A stretch of 64,000 bases of DNA from Dasypus novemcinctus (GCF_030445035.2 NC_080680.1:101499157-101563156); one strand, 5' to 3'; shown: positions 45,800-57,837, counted from the first letter of the stretch. Numbers and translations are program-made. The notes: a model not told the origin generated them from the letters alone.

Positions 45800-46040
45800 A
45801 AGACAGCCGCTGACCCTCAAGTCAGATTGTACCAGGTCAAATTATTCTCTCCCACTTACTAGCCATGTGCCTTTCAGCAGGTCATTTAAAGTATTTATGC
45901 CTCAGTTTCCTTCTCCATAAGATGAGAATGCTAATAGTACTGATCTCAAAGGGTTTTTTAGTAAAATTAAATGAGATCATGTGTGTAACAAATTTAGTAC
46001 ACTACTTGGCCTATTGTTAGTAGTTAATAAATGCTAGCTA
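45800..46040 (-). mobile_element. MIR SINE, antisense, near full length
   Basis: Clear reversed MIR: 'cactgaccctcaagtcaga'-like start, 'cttactagccatgtgccttt', 'tgcctcagtttccttctcca', 'aagatgagaatgctaatagt', 'aaattaaatgagatcatgtg', 'agtagttaataaatgctagc'. Confidence 0.8.
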
Positions 46041-46044
46041 CGAT

Positions 46045-47090
46045 TCAAGAAATAATTTTTCAATGGGTAAAGGAATGCAATTTGGGGGATGGACTTTGCC
46101 AATTAATTTACAAAAGGCAGCCAACCCTGTGAGTCTGAACAATTTTGGAAGCATTCACAGTAGAGTCTGTATAACTTCTCTGGCTGAGCATGCTTGCTTA
46201 GTAACATTTAAAAAAAACAAAAACAAAAAACTGCTGTCCAAGCTGTTAGCTGGAATTGAAAGATACAGTGATGGTTAGAGGGCCTATTTAGTAAGAGCAG
46301 AAAAATGCACTGGGAGTGAATCATTTGTCTGGACACAGAAGGCTGAGTCAGGGAGATGGACTGTCACTTAGAAACTCTGGGCTAAAGCCAGGAACACTGG
46401 GCAATGATTGCTCTCAGGGACAATTTCAAGCCAGGCACTGAGACTATCTCTGCACCCCTCACCCCATTCTCGAATATAGGGTTTTTTCAAATAACCCCTC
46501 AGAATTGCAGGGAGGTAGGCACTGAGCAGGGTGAGGAGAAGGGAGCACATACTAGTAAAAGAAGGACAAAGTCAGCTTGCCCTCCACACTATCTTCCCTG
46601 TCTAAGTCCCATGGGATAAGGGAAAAAATGTTGATTCAATGCAAGAAACAACGTAATATTCTAAAACGTGTAACTCTTTAATAGCAATGATGCCTCTCTT
46701 AGGAAGTAATGAGTTCTTCAGAACTATAAGGTTTCAAACAGATAGTCAGAACACACAAGATAGATTTTAGGCAAACTGGCTCATCAAGAAGGCCTATTTT
46801 GATCACATTCAACTCAAAAAACTCCATCAATTTATATGCTGAGTTGAATTAAAAGCATTAGTTACACATTTGTTTTCTTGTGTGGAAAATGTCAATATTG
46901 TGACTGCAGTAAAATATAAACTTTTATAACAAAAATAATTAATAAATGAGTAGTTATTAAGAAGCTACTCTAATAGACAATGTCTTAGGTCTTGGGCAGG
47001 GTAGAGAGTTGCACTAAGCTGTCACTGTCCTTAGAGTTTACTTGAGTGAAGGTACATGATGGTGATTTTACATCATCAGAATATTCATTT
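46045..47090. other. Non-coding, nothing recognised
   Basis: No gene seen. An A-rich run at 46208-46232 could be an old retroposon tail. The frames at 46063-46278 and 46404-46619 have no motif. Confidence 0.5.
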
Positions 47091-47094
47091 TCCA

Positions 47095-47545
47095 ATCCTA
47101 GGGCAAATAACAATTACCTGCAACTATGTTCCAGGCTGTCTTCTACTCTCTGGGGATACGAGAATGAATACACCGAGGCACTGGTCTCAAGGAAAAAGGA
47201 TGACTACAGCGGGTTTGGGAGGGGAAGAATGGTTTCTTGTAGGAGGTAGCATTACAAGCTTAGACTAAAAGGATGGACAAAATAAAATATTCAAGTGAGG
47301 AGAAGAGGAGGAAATTCATTATCTGGGTGAGGTGCAGGACAGGAAATGAGGGTGGAGAAGGACTAGGGAGCCAATCAAGGTGGATTTTGTAAAACCATAT
47401 TAAGGGCTTTGAGTTTTATTTTGAAATGAATGAAAAGCTATAGAAGGGGTTTTAGCAGTTGGTGTGAACATGATCAGATTTATGTTTTATAAAGATCACC
47501 CCGGCTGCAGTATGTAAAATGGGCTGAAGTAGGGATACTTTGTAG
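47095..47545 (-). mobile_element. L2-like LINE, antisense (copy B)
   Basis: 'tctctggggatacgagaatg', 'aagggctttgagttttattt', 'gaaggggttttagcagttgg', 'aacatgatcagatttatgtt', 'aaagatcaccccggctgcag': same order as copies at 32535 and 61470. Confidence 0.65.
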
Positions 47546-47579
47546 CAAAGTATTGACATGTTCTAGATGGTAAGATATG

Positions 47580-47845
47580 ACAGCTTTGTGGCTAAGAACA
47601 AGTTTCTAGAGTCTGCTAGTCATGTTTAAATTTTCTATTTATCTTACTGTGTGGCTAGTATTGGATAAGTTACTTACACTTTTCAAGCTCATGTTCCCTT
47701 CATCTAGAAAACAGAACAATAAAAATATCTGCATGATGGAACTGTTATCAGATCAAGTGAGCACAAGCATGTGAAGTGTTGAGTGCAGTGGTTGGCACAT
47801 AGTAAGTAATCAATAAATATTAGTTATTATTATTATATCTTTAAT
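47580..47845 (-). mobile_element. MIR SINE, antisense
   Basis: 'tctagagtctgctagtcatg', 'gtgtggctagtattggataa', 'catctagaaaacagaacaat', 'ggttggcacatagtaagtaa', 'tcaataaatattagttatta'. Confidence 0.75.
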
Positions 47846-48394
47846 TTTGTCACTACTGTTAAGTATGGCTCATGATAAACTGAGTCTTAACTGGTAATCT
47901 TAGAAGTGAAAGTGTAATTATGGGATACCACAGAAGTTGGAGAGTAGTTTATTATTTGGGGACAGGAAAATGCTTATTTAATCTTTAGAAACTTGCTAAC
48001 AAGCCTGGACACACACATGCAATATCACACATACATACATACATATACACTGTACATGTGAAACATCCACAATACAAAAAATAAAATATGTGTCAACAGA
48101 GAATCTTTAAGACAATCTAAAAGAAAATTACAAGTTGTACTGTTTAAGTTTTAACTTAAGTTTAAGTTAAATCTTACTTAAGTTTTTGCTAGTTCAGCAG
48201 CTCAGTGTGAAACTATTGGATAGCTTTCTATGGGCTGCAATTGTCAACGGCTCCATGAATCAACTTGCCCATAAGATCAACTTTGAAGACCACAATAAAA
48301 ACTGAGAGGAGAAAGGAGGACATTTCAGTAAGTAGAAAAAGTTGGGAAAGTGTTCACCAAAATAGAGGGGCTAGACTAGGGAGAAATGTTTGTC

Positions 48395-48560
48395 AAGAAT
48401 TCACTCATTCATTCTACACTCATCTACTGAGCATATTTTATGGTCCAGGCAATTTTCTAGGTATTGAGGTTAAAATAGGGAGAAAGACAGAGAAATCTGG
48501 GCCTCAAGAACTTATATAATTTTGGAGGACTAGAGTTCACAGGAACTCAAACTAATACCC
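48395..48560 (-). mobile_element. L2 3' end, antisense
   Basis: 'tcactcattcattctacact', 'catctactgagcatatttta', 'tggtccaggcaattttctag' and 'gtattgaggttaaaataggg': reversed L2 tail. Confidence 0.7.
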
Positions 48561-48589
48561 TAACAAGCCTGTTTTACTCCACATAGTAG

Positions 48590-49030
48590 ATGCTATTTGT
48601 GTCAAACCCAGATATCTGTGACCTAGCAGCTGCACCCATTCACTGGATGCTGTAACATCAGAGGTTCATGGTTTACTGTCATTAGCCAACAGTACTCACT
48701 CTGGCTGAATAAACCTAGTAAGTTACACTTCCCCTAAGAGTTTCCTGAAGACAATGACTGATTGAAATACATATGGGTATAAAAAGGCAGACCACCTGGC
48801 TGCAAGAGAAAACTAGCTGCAATGCAACTCAAATTCCAGTGCTGACCTGGGATCAGGCTGGACATGGACCACCACCAAAACAACACCTTTTTTTATTGCA
48901 TCCCATGCCCTCTCCTGCTTCCCCGCCCCCCTTACTAGTTTCTCCTGTGCAATCTCCCTCAATAAGCCACTTACACCTCAATCCCTAACTAATTCTCTGC
49001 ATCTAAGAAACACAACCTAAGACATTACTG
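48590..49030 (+). mobile_element. Old ERVL-type LTR, sense
   Basis: LTR-like layout: a TATA box TATAAAAAGG at about 48778-48787, 'caatctccctcaataagcca' as a poly(A)-signal region near 48950, and an ending 'ctgcatctaagaaacacaac' plus 'ctaagaca' typical of ERVL LTRs. No internal region adjoins it. Exact ends not set. Confidence 0.55.
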
Positions 49031-49539
49031 ACTCCAGTTTTTTTTGTTTCTTTTCTCCAATTCAGTTATTTTTTCCCAGCCCTAAAAATTAGTTTGTATA
49101 TCCTGATTAGAAAAAATGACTGTTCACCTGAGACTCCTTTTTTAAATGCACACATCAGAGTATCATCATCATGCAGGCACAACAAATATTTGATCTGGTT
49201 GCATTGGCTGCTGATTTTTTCAAAAATATGTATATCAAAATTTTCCTTTAAAATCTTCTGATATTAATCATCTGAAAAATTCTTATGACTACACATTCCA
49301 ACAAGTAATATTTCATATTAACCTACCATCAGTACCTCCCCTCTTGCACATTAACTACTGGGCATAACATCACATCCCTATTAAACAGATGAGCTAACTG
49401 GGAGTACTTAGAGGTTAAAAGTCTTGCAACATAGGCTCACAGAAGACAGAATAAGAAGCAGTCTCTTGCTTCTCAGTTCCAAACAGCTTTCACTTGCCTA
49501 ACACAGAGAAAGATGCCCAGTGGCCATAGGTGCTACTTG

Positions 49540-49540
<1 letters not shown>

Positions 49541-49583
<43 letters not shown>
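49541..49583. repeat. TTAG microsatellite
   Basis: Almost eleven perfect TTAG units in tandem; uninterrupted, so probably length-variable. Confidence 0.98.
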
Positions 49584-49812
49584 TATCATGCCTTTCTGAT
49601 GAGGAGAGATTTTGAGTCATATTTGGAGATGTCTGCAAATGAGATAATTTGGATCTTTCTATTCCATAGGCATTGTGGAAAGATCCAAGTAACAATCCTA
49701 TAACTTTGCTCTCTGTGGCAGTTATCACACTGACCCTTGGCAGTGGGGGAAAAAAATCCTAGAAGAATCCTGTACTAATTCTTGCATTCTAAGGAGATTC
49801 AAAATCACTTTT

Positions 49813-49896
49813 TTTTTTCAGGAGATACTGAGGATTGAATCTGGAATCCCACACATGGGAAGTATGTGCCCAAACCCTGAGCTACACACACACAAG
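49813..49896 (-). mobile_element. DAS SINE monomer, antisense
   Basis: Reversed SINE: T run, 'caggagatactgaggattga', 'cacacatgggaagtatgtgc', 'ctgagctacacacac'. A perfect 10-bp target duplication AATCACTTTT lies at 49803-49812 and 49897-49906, though the left copy runs into the T-rich tail. Confidence 0.85.
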
Positions 49897-49944
49897 AATC
49901 ACTTTTAAGTCCACACTGTTTTTCTCTTCTGTGGAGTCAGCATT

Positions 49945-49949
49945 ATGGT
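49945..49949. repeat. 5-bp target duplication, left of LTR copy 2
   Basis: ATGGT; right copy ATGGC at 50520-50524 (one transition). Confidence 0.7.
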
Positions 49950-50519
49950 TGTATTAGTCAGCCAAAGGGGTACTGATGCAAAATAACAGAAATCGGTTGG
50001 TTTTTATAAATGGTATTTATTTGGGGTAGAAACTTACAGTTACTAGGCCATAAAAAATAAGTTAATTCCCTCACCAAAGTCTTTTGCCGTGTGTTGGGGC
50101 AAGATGGCTGCCAATGTCTGTCAGGGTTCAGGCTTCCTGGGTCCTCTCTTCCCAGGGCTTGCTTCTTTCTGGGCTCAGGGCTCCTCTCTTCACAGGGTTT
50201 GTTCTCTCCAGGCTCAGAGTTCCTCTCTTCCCACGGCTTGCTTCTCTTTCCTCACAACCAAGCTCCTCTGTGTGCTTACTTCCTGGTTCTCCAGCTCAGG
50301 ACTCCAAGAGCAAAAACTCCAACTCTTTCCTTCGCCATGTCTTTTATCTATGAGTCCCCACCCACCAAGGGAAGGGGACTTAATGCCCTACTGATATAGC
50401 CCAATCAAGGCCCTAATCATAATTTAAATATTAAGTAAATGTGAAATTTCAGACAGACCAGTTTACAAACATAATCTAACATCTACTTTTGGAATTCATA
50501 ATTATATCAAACTGCTGAA
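49950..50519 (-). mobile_element. Solo LTR, copy 2 (antisense), same family as 28266
   Basis: A 570-bp relative of 28266-28821. Shared blocks: 'aaaggggtactgatgcaaaa', 'tatttatttggggtagaaac', 'gcaagatggctgccaatg', 'tatgagtccccacccaccaa', 'catctacttttggaattcat'. The middle differs and is built of near-repeats of a 'ctcctctcttcccagggctt' unit (50140-50245). It has an AGATAAAAGA TATA-like word in its own sense near 50345. Frames of about 100 codons in all three plus phases come from this CT-rich middle. Confidence 0.85.
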
Positions 50520-50524
50520 ATGGC

Positions 50525-51737
50525 CATTTGTTATGATTCATAGGTAGACTGCTAGAGTCTCCTATGTACTAAACTAACATTTTCCTGGCATGGTTTTTGT
50601 AACTGGGCTATCACATGTGCATTCACACACAATTTAGCCGATGTTGATATAAGAAGCTGGAAAGGTCAGCTGAAGAGGTGAAATGGAACGGAGGAAATGT
50701 TCCAAGTAGTATACATGGACAGACTCAAGAATCTAGATCCAAGCAAATTCTATTATTAATTCTTAACATTGACTTAATGTCTTTTGTTAATCCAGCAGAA
50801 TGTGGGGGACAGTTATGATAGCAGAAAAGGATAAAACATGTTTGTTCTAATCTTAGAAATACACATCCTGGCAGAGCACTGGGCACCCAATAAATATTTA
50901 GTCACTAAATGTTTGAATTTTACATTCAGTTTGAAGACCAATCCATAATTCAATAACAGTGGAAGACATCATCATCTAGTAATAAATTCTTTTCCAATAA
51001 AATACTATTGCAGAGATGGGAACTTTTTCTATGACAAGCTTGCCTGAAGGACAAGAAACTTCAGGAAGACCGGAGCTTAATTTTATACTATGCAAATAAT
51101 TAGTTGTGTCAAACTGCAAGTGACTTAACTTCTCTTGTTTCCAGTTTCCCTGAATATAAAATATGGGGTCATGCCGGGTGACCAAGTACTCCTTAATATG
51201 TTCTTGAAATATGAATTGAACTAAAATTCTTACACTGTGAAGAAGTTTCCTGGGCCCTAAAAAGAACTCCTATGGAGTTTGAGTTCCATCGTAAGATCTT
51301 ATAAAGGAAGTGTGCATTTCCTCTACATATAGAATCTGATGACGGACAGGTTGCCTGAAAAGATATTTCACTGCAATTAGTTTTTTTTGCTTCCTGACAG
51401 AATGTTTCAGAGCCCAGAGGCAACTTCCACCAGGATAAAAATACTCTGCACTGTCAGTGGAAGATATTCTTATATAATACACACTGACTTTTCCCCCATT
51501 TTGCAAGAAATCAGAGAAGTGGTGGAGTTTGCTAATATCTCCAAGCAGGTCATCACACATTAATACTGTACTGCCTTGTCTGATATAATCAGAATGTTGC
51601 CGATTTTCAAATATTCTCTACCCTGTTGTTAAAAAGAACATTAGGTCAAGGATAAAGATTATTTTCATTTTTATTTATAGACATTCTTTCTTTGAAAAAC
51701 AACATTAGAAAAATAATGAAAACATTGCATTAAAACA
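50525..51737. other. Non-coding, nothing recognised
   Basis: No gene or clear repeat. Antisense frames at 51193-51423 and 51270-51560 overlap each other, lack motifs and are probably chance. Confidence 0.5.
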
Positions 51738-51932
51738 GTAGTTCTAAAATGGGCATGATTTTTTCCCCCAAGGGACATTTGCTCATGTCTGCAGACATTT
51801 ACGATCATCACAACTGGGGAAATTATTTGGAATGTAGTGGCTAGAGACCAGTGATGCTGCTACATAATATATAATGCACAGAATAATATCCCATAGAATT
51901 ATCAGGCCCAAAATTCACAGTTGAGAAACTCT
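51738..51932 (+). mobile_element. hAT-type MER transposon remnant
   Basis: 'cagtagttctaaaatgggca' at the left and 'cagttgagaaactcttc' at the right form decayed inverted ends (CAGT.GTTCT / AGAAACTCT). The core 'cccaagggacatttgctcat', 'gtctgcagacatttacgatc' and 'agaccagtgatgctgctaca' matches a common mammalian non-autonomous element. Confidence 0.7.
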
Positions 51933-52019
51933 TCATTAAAAATTTTTAAAAATTAAAATTAAACAATTCTAACATAGCACCTGACTTCATTATTACTCCT
52001 TTCTGGTTTTCATTCATAA

Positions 52020-52265
52020 GCAAATATTAATTGATATTTATAATCATGGTTTATATAATTTACATGCCCTTTTAAATTATCACATTATAAACATCTCCAA
52101 ATTTATGTTTGTCTTCACAATTACCATTTTAGTGACTGCATAATATTCCATCACATTGATGGTATACAACTTGTCTCCTATTTTTTACCATTTAGGATCT
52201 TCCCAACATATTCCCTTATTTTGAATTATTTATAATGAAAAATTTTCAGGGATGGAAATTACCAT
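52020..52265 (-). mobile_element. Old L1 3' end, antisense
   Basis: 'gactgcataatattccatca', 'catttaggatcttcccaaca' and 'atttataatgaaaaattttc' give reversed L1 3' text; highly diverged. Confidence 0.5.
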
Positions 52266-53104
52266 GTCAACAATATGTGTATTTTAAAGGTTTTAGCTTT
52301 TCAAAGATATTTCACAGTTAATATTGAAAGCTGGGATATCTTTTAAGCAATTTGACCAAGTTTGCTTGGAAGTATGTGGCAATGCTGTGACTCAACTTTA
52401 GTTACTTACTTCTTGTGTGTCTCATGATAGATGTACTTATGGAAGAAATCCATGTAAAACCATGCAAGTTACTTTTAGTAATCTCTAAAAATATGTTTAT
52501 TTCCTAGATACAAGGGAAAGTAACCTCTATCCCTCGTTCCATCACCCCAATTTCCCAAGCAGAAACCTCTACAACATGAAGTGTAGAGAAGACTCAGGAT
52601 TGAACAAAATAATGCATGAGATATTTCAAATATCTCAATAATTTTTCTCCAGTTCCCCAAGGGAGGAAGAAAATAGTAAAAGAAAACCACCTTGTTAAAG
52701 AAATGGAGAGGTCTGTGGCTAGAAATGGCTTTTTCTCCAAAAATTGTATTTTTTTCAACAAATAACTTTTTAGTTATTCTAACATTGTATTATTTTAGTC
52801 TTGCAACCTCTTTCTGAACTCCATCTTCTTAGCTATACTATTCCTAAGCCTGGAGCATAGTGTAGTGTCTCTTTCTCTTTGTAGTATGCTTTTGCTGCTG
52901 ATTAATAGAAGAGCCAAATGTAAAAACAAATAATTGCAGAGGTATAGAGGGCTATGAAAGTATTGAAAAGGTAAACAACCAACTAAGTAGAAAAGTTGTG
53001 GAGGATGGCCCAGAGAAAGTAGACTTTAGGTTGGTTTTGCATATTAAATAGAATTTGATCATATGAGCAGTAGGAGATAGAAGGAAATGCACAGAAGATT
53101 GATT

Positions 53105-53345
53105 GGGCATATTCAAAACCATCACATCCTTCAAGTTTCTGTACAAAGTCCATCCTTTACAGAGCCTTTCCTGATCCTCCAAATAGGAAGTGATCTCTCC
53201 CTCCTCTTAACACTCCAAGATACTAGGAATATACCTTTTGTGGGATGCTTCATTATCTGCATTTTATTTTATTCCGAATGATAATTGTTTTTATAGCAGA
53301 AGATATATCTCATTCATTTCCCTGTTCCACATGGCATGTGATAAA
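53105..53345 (+). mobile_element. L2 LINE 3' part, sense
   Basis: 'cacatccttcaagtttctgt', 'tacagagcctttcctgatcc', 'gaagtgatctctccctcctc' and 'agaagatatatctcattcat' follow L2 ORF2 end and tail. Confidence 0.65.
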
Positions 53346-53654
53346 ATACCTTGAAAAAGATAGTACCTGCCCATTAAATAGTTTTGATAAAATGATAAAT
53401 TAATGAATATTTACCAAAGAGTACAATTAAATGGAGATCAGGGATGCTGACCTTTCCATTATGCAGATTATGTTTGCAGATACATGATTTGGTTTGATGG
53501 TTACTGAGAGTAAAGCATTCTGATGCTTCTCACTTTAAAGACTGCATACAAATTTTAAATCTGTGTACTTAAGAACAAAAGTAAGAGAAAAAAAGAAAGT
53601 GGTTCAAAAAAAAGAAGTCAGTGAAGAGAAAGAACATGAAGAGATATAGGTCAC

Positions 53655-54150
53655 ATTAATCACCTCTTGCTGCATAACAGAGTGCTCCAAAACTTAGCAG
53701 CCTTCCTCACAGTTTCTGTGGGAAAGGAATCCAGGCAGACTTATTTGGATCCTTTGGCACAGGGTCTGTCTCAGAGCCACAATCAAAGTGTCAGTCAGGG
53801 CTGCAGACCTCTGAGAACTTGGCTGGAGAAAGATCCACTTCCAAGCACAGTCACACCCAGGTCCTTGGTGGCTGTTAGCTGGAGACATTGGTTCCTTGAG
53901 AACCAATTGTTGTTTTTAGGACAGAGAGAGGAGGGCTCCAAAAGAGAGAGCAAGAAAGAGGACAAGCAAGATGAAAATTGTATTCTTCGTGCGACCTCAT
54001 TTTGGATGTGACACCCCCTGGCTTCTGTCACATGCTATTTATTAGAAGTGTCACTAGGTTCAGCTTATACTAAAGGGTAGGAGGTTATACAAGGGCCTCA
54101 ATACCAGAGGAAAGGATCATTGTGAGCCATTTCAGAGGATGCCTCTTACA
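53655..54150 (-). mobile_element. Old ERVL/MaLR-type LTR, antisense
   Basis: 'acctcttgctgcataacaga', 'gtgctccaaaacttagcagc', 'cacagtttctgtgggaaagg', 'gatccacttccaagcacagt', 'tcacatgctatttattagaa' match a mammal-wide LTR read in reverse. The plus-strand frame at 53667-54011 (114 codons) follows that LTR and is not a gene. Confidence 0.6.
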
Positions 54151-54154
54151 TTAG

Positions 54155-55185
54155 TCAGCAATAAGAAAAGAAAGTAAGATTAGTAAGAAGAGTTGAGAGA
54201 AGGGGAAAAAAAGGTTGGTGGAGAGAAACAGCAACAATAAAAGAACAAGTAAAAGAAGGGAGCAAAATAAAAACACAACAGGGAGGGGGCAATGAAAAGC
54301 AAGAGTCTTCGCCCATACATTATTTTTTTTCTCCTGCATTTGCCCCAAGTTGTGAAAATAATCTCTCCTGAGAAATTGCCTTCAAAGCAAACCACCAAAA
54401 GGAGTGTACGCTGCCACAGAGGACACAAACTGCTGTTTGTATTTTCCACCATGACTGACTGTCTCATTGGGCCTAGAACAACCTTTTAAAAAAGAAGTTT
54501 TGATCCTGTAGCCTGGGGAAGAACGTGCTTCAAAATTCTTGACCTTTTCCAGTGTTCCTAGGGGCCAAAAGTGTTTAGAGAAGTGAAAAATTCAATTTCT
54601 TTGCTTGGCTTGTCATTCAGACCTCAGAGAGAATACAAAGACAGATAGACCATTACAAATATCTCCATATTTCGCTCTTAGTCCCTAAGGAAAGGGAAAA
54701 ATGGGGAAATAGAAACCACCCCATTACCCCATGCTGGACAGAAATAATGGAGTAATCTCTGGGCAGGAATAGGTTTTCCCCCAGGAATGGTCTTGTATAT
54801 TTTTTTCAACAAATAGCCTTTTAGTTACTATAACAGTGCATCCATTATTCTAAGTCATAAACATCTTCCTGTAGTGAAAGTTTTAAGCAATTTTCTATCT
54901 TTATTTCAAACCAGAAAGGAAATAGTGCAACAAAACCTCCATCTCATGTCAGCATTCCTTTCCTGTCATTAGGTGACTTACATACTGAGAAAAAAGCCAA
55001 TTTTCTGCCCACTCATAGTTTTGAGTTGACACTAAGAATCTAATATAGGTCTGTGTCATAAAGGCTGATGCAGCACTCAATTTCAAAAAGTTTCCTATGT
55101 CCTTACTAGTTAATGCCGATATTTTCAGAACTGATAATCAGCTAACATCTGTTGTAAATGATTCCACCTAAGTCTGAATCTTCTT
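54155..55185. other. Non-coding, A/G-rich in its first part
   Basis: A-rich, G-containing sequence at 54160-54300, then nothing recognised. No exon evidence. Confidence 0.5.
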
Positions 55186-55189
55186 GCCT

Positions 55190-55465
55190 ACAGCTATCTT
55201 TGCTATCATTTTTCACTTGAGGATTAGTTTAGTATCCATCTCATTCACGAAACCTTTTTGCCAATGCTCCACTCTCCAACAGACCCAGTTGTCTGCAACT
55301 CCTACACTAGAAACTTGGGCATAGATTATCAACACTTATCACAATGCACTCTAATTATCTATCAAGAATAGAAGCTGTGTAAATTATTGCCACTTAGCAT
55401 ATTGCCTCACACATAATCTATGTTCATTAAATGTTTGTTGAATAAATGAGTGAACAGAAATTAAA
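55190..55465 (+). mobile_element. L2 LINE 3' end, sense
   Basis: 'atttttcacttgaggattag', 'cacttatcacaatgcactct', 'tgcctcacacataatctatg' and the tail 'aaatgtttgttgaataaatg' with 'agtgaac'. Confidence 0.7.
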
Positions 55466-55662
55466 TGGATGATAACTAGATTATAAAGCTGATAAAGTTA
55501 GAAAATTCCCTTTATTTCCATTGCAAAGAGCCTATACCTACAGCTCCTGTCAAATGTGGAATGCCTAGGTGTCCTACTGTGCTCTGGCCATGGAGAAGGG
55601 AATGCATATCCAGCTCACCTGAGTCAGTTATATCATTTTCCATGGGGACTGTGAATGAAGCC

Positions 55663-56067
55663 TGTCTTAGATTGCTAAGGCTGCTGTAGCAATGTACTAT
55701 ACACTGAATGACTTTAAACAAGAGAAATTTATTATCTCAGAGTTCTGAATGCTAGAAGTCCAAATCAAGGTGTTGTCAGCTGCCTCTGAAATCTCTAGCA
55801 TTCAGTAGGGGCTTGCTGCCGTCTGGTGCATTATTGGGGTTTATGGCATAACTCAATCTCTGCCTCTGCCTGTTTTCTCTGTCTGTCTGTGTTCACATTT
55901 CCTCTCTTCATAAAGGCATCAGTTAAATGGTATTAGGGTTCATCCTGATCCTGTTTGACTTCATCTTAATCTTCAAAGATCCTATTTCCAAATAAGATCA
56001 CATTCATGAGACCAGGGTTTAGGAGTTGAACATATCTTCTTTAGAGGGCACAATACAATCCATAGAG
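55663..56067 (-). mobile_element. MLT1-type MaLR LTR, antisense, near full length
   Basis: Clear reversed MLT1 order: 'ttgctaaggctgctgtagca', 'aacaagagaaatttattatc', 'tcagagttctgaatgctaga', 'agtccaaatcaaggtgttgt', 'ttcataaaggcatcagttaa', 'ggtattagggttcatcctga', 'tatttccaaataagatcaca', 'gagggcacaatacaatccat'. A non-autonomous class III retroelement LTR, about 405 bp. Confidence 0.8.
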
Positions 56068-56714
56068 GGGCCTCAGAGATGCTACATAGTCTTTATTGAA
56101 TATTGGAATTGAGCATTCATGTGCAACTCAGATGAGGCAGCCATTGTCACAACACATGTAAATGAGATATGGGTGGTTTGGAAAGATAAGTGGGCAAGAC
56201 TGGCAACAAGTAGAGAGAGCCTTGCTAACAGCCAACTCTGATGATTGCAGGTTTGTCAGTGCTCTCCATCTGTTTAGAATGTCAGAGTGCCAGGCAGTGG
56301 AGCTAAGAGAAGGCCTCTTCTTATCTATGCAGAGTCAAAGTAAATGTAAGTCTGTTTGACTCTGGGCAATGGGCTAGGGATGGTGCACATAAACCTGAAC
56401 TTCAACTGTTTATCTGAGATATAGGGCAACTCAAACCCAGGTGGACAGAGAATAAAATGAAGGGTAAATGTACAAACATCTTGGTTAAAAAAAAAAAGGC
56501 TGGGGCTGGATAAATCTTGCCTTGCCAAGGCTGAGTAAACTTAAAACAAACACATGGCATTTATAGAGGGGAGAGGGGGATTTCTGCACAGTAATTAGAG
56601 CATATTCTGAAACAGGATAGGAAGAGGGCATGTAGTTAAGAGTTTAAAGAAAAAAGTCATTTTTTTTTTTTTTGGTATTCTGTGATTTATTTTATACTGA
56701 TGTTATATTTTTCT

Positions 56715-56765
56715 AATACATATATATATGTATTTTATATACATATATGTATAATTTCCCTGATT
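56715..56765. repeat. TA-rich palindromic simple sequence
   Basis: ACATATATATATGT then TTTTATATACATATATGTAT; nearly self-complementary. Confidence 0.8.
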
Positions 56766-57189
56766 ATATATCTTTCTTAAATTTTTATGTGTGTGTATGA
56801 TTACTTATAGAGAGACAGGGAGGCCAACAGAGAGAAACAAGGAACGAGAACTCTGTTCTGCTTTTGAATCTGTGCCAATTGTTTTGGAAGATTCAGGAAG
56901 ACTTGCCCTTGGTTTCAGAGAGACTTCAGCATGCATGGGAAGTCTTGCCTTACACATATTTTTAGTGTGGTAAGAAGGATAAAGTAGAGAAACAAGCAGT
57001 TGGAAGGACCGTGAGAGGCCCTCTAGTCCTTTCCTATCTAATCAGATGAGAAAACCAATGTACAGAAAGTGGAAATGAAGGAGAATACCAGTATGAATAC
57101 TGGGCTTTCCTGATTTTCAGTTCCAAGCTAGAAGAAATCTCATTTTTGTCCCTTACCAAGTATGGGAGTATTGAGCAGGCCTTAAGAAA

Positions 57190-57445
57190 TCAAATGCTAT
57201 AGCCAGCCTGGCTTGCATGAACCCTCACTCTGCCATTCAAATTCTGTGATATGCAAACTCAGGCAAGTTACAAAATCTCTATGAATCTCTGTTGTCCTGT
57301 CTGAGAAGTGAGGATAATGATAGTACTCACAGTCTTGAGACAATTTATTAACTAATGAATTAATACACATAAAGCATTTAGAAGAGTTTCCATCATATAA
57401 TATATGCTTAATAAATGTTATCTATCAATCTTACTATTATCATTA
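57190..57445 (-). mobile_element. MIR SINE, antisense
   Basis: 'aaactcaggcaagttacaaa', 'atctctatgaatctctgttg', 'gagaagtgaggataatgata', 'taatatatgcttaataaatg'. Confidence 0.75.
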
Positions 57446-57837
57446 TTGTTGTTATATCTCCCTGTTAATCATGGCCATATATTAAATACTTTGGTTGATA
57501 TAAGAATGATTCACCAAACAGATCATTGATATCAGCTATTTTGTTAAGTTCTCCTGGGCTTCCTTCCATGCAATATTTTGTAGAGCCCTTTGTTACAGCA
57601 CAAAAGCTGTTATTTTTCCATTCCTATAGCTTCATCAGGTCTTGTGCTCCCTAGAGCAAGGATGTTTTCTTTACTTACTCTAGCACTGATCAAGTGCCCA
57701 GCAAATGTTCTGGGATCCATTTCTTCTGCTTATAAATTTATGCTGCATTGTGATTGTGTTAAGAGCAGTGTAATTGTGTGATGGGATAAAAGGGAGGGGG
57801 GGGAAGTTATAGCTTTAGTAATGAGACTCATTCAAGA

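Noticed and set aside
49541..49583. Interstitial telomere sequence
   Set aside because: The unit is TTAG, not the vertebrate TTAGGG.
50084..50399. Three overlapping frames of about 90-100 codons in all plus phases
   Set aside because: They come from the CT-rich repeat array in a solo LTR; open in all phases because TAA/TAG/TGA are rare there.
53667..54011. A 114-codon plus-strand frame starting MLHNRVLQNLAAF
   Set aside because: It follows an old mammalian LTR read in reverse; no conserved domain or splice context.
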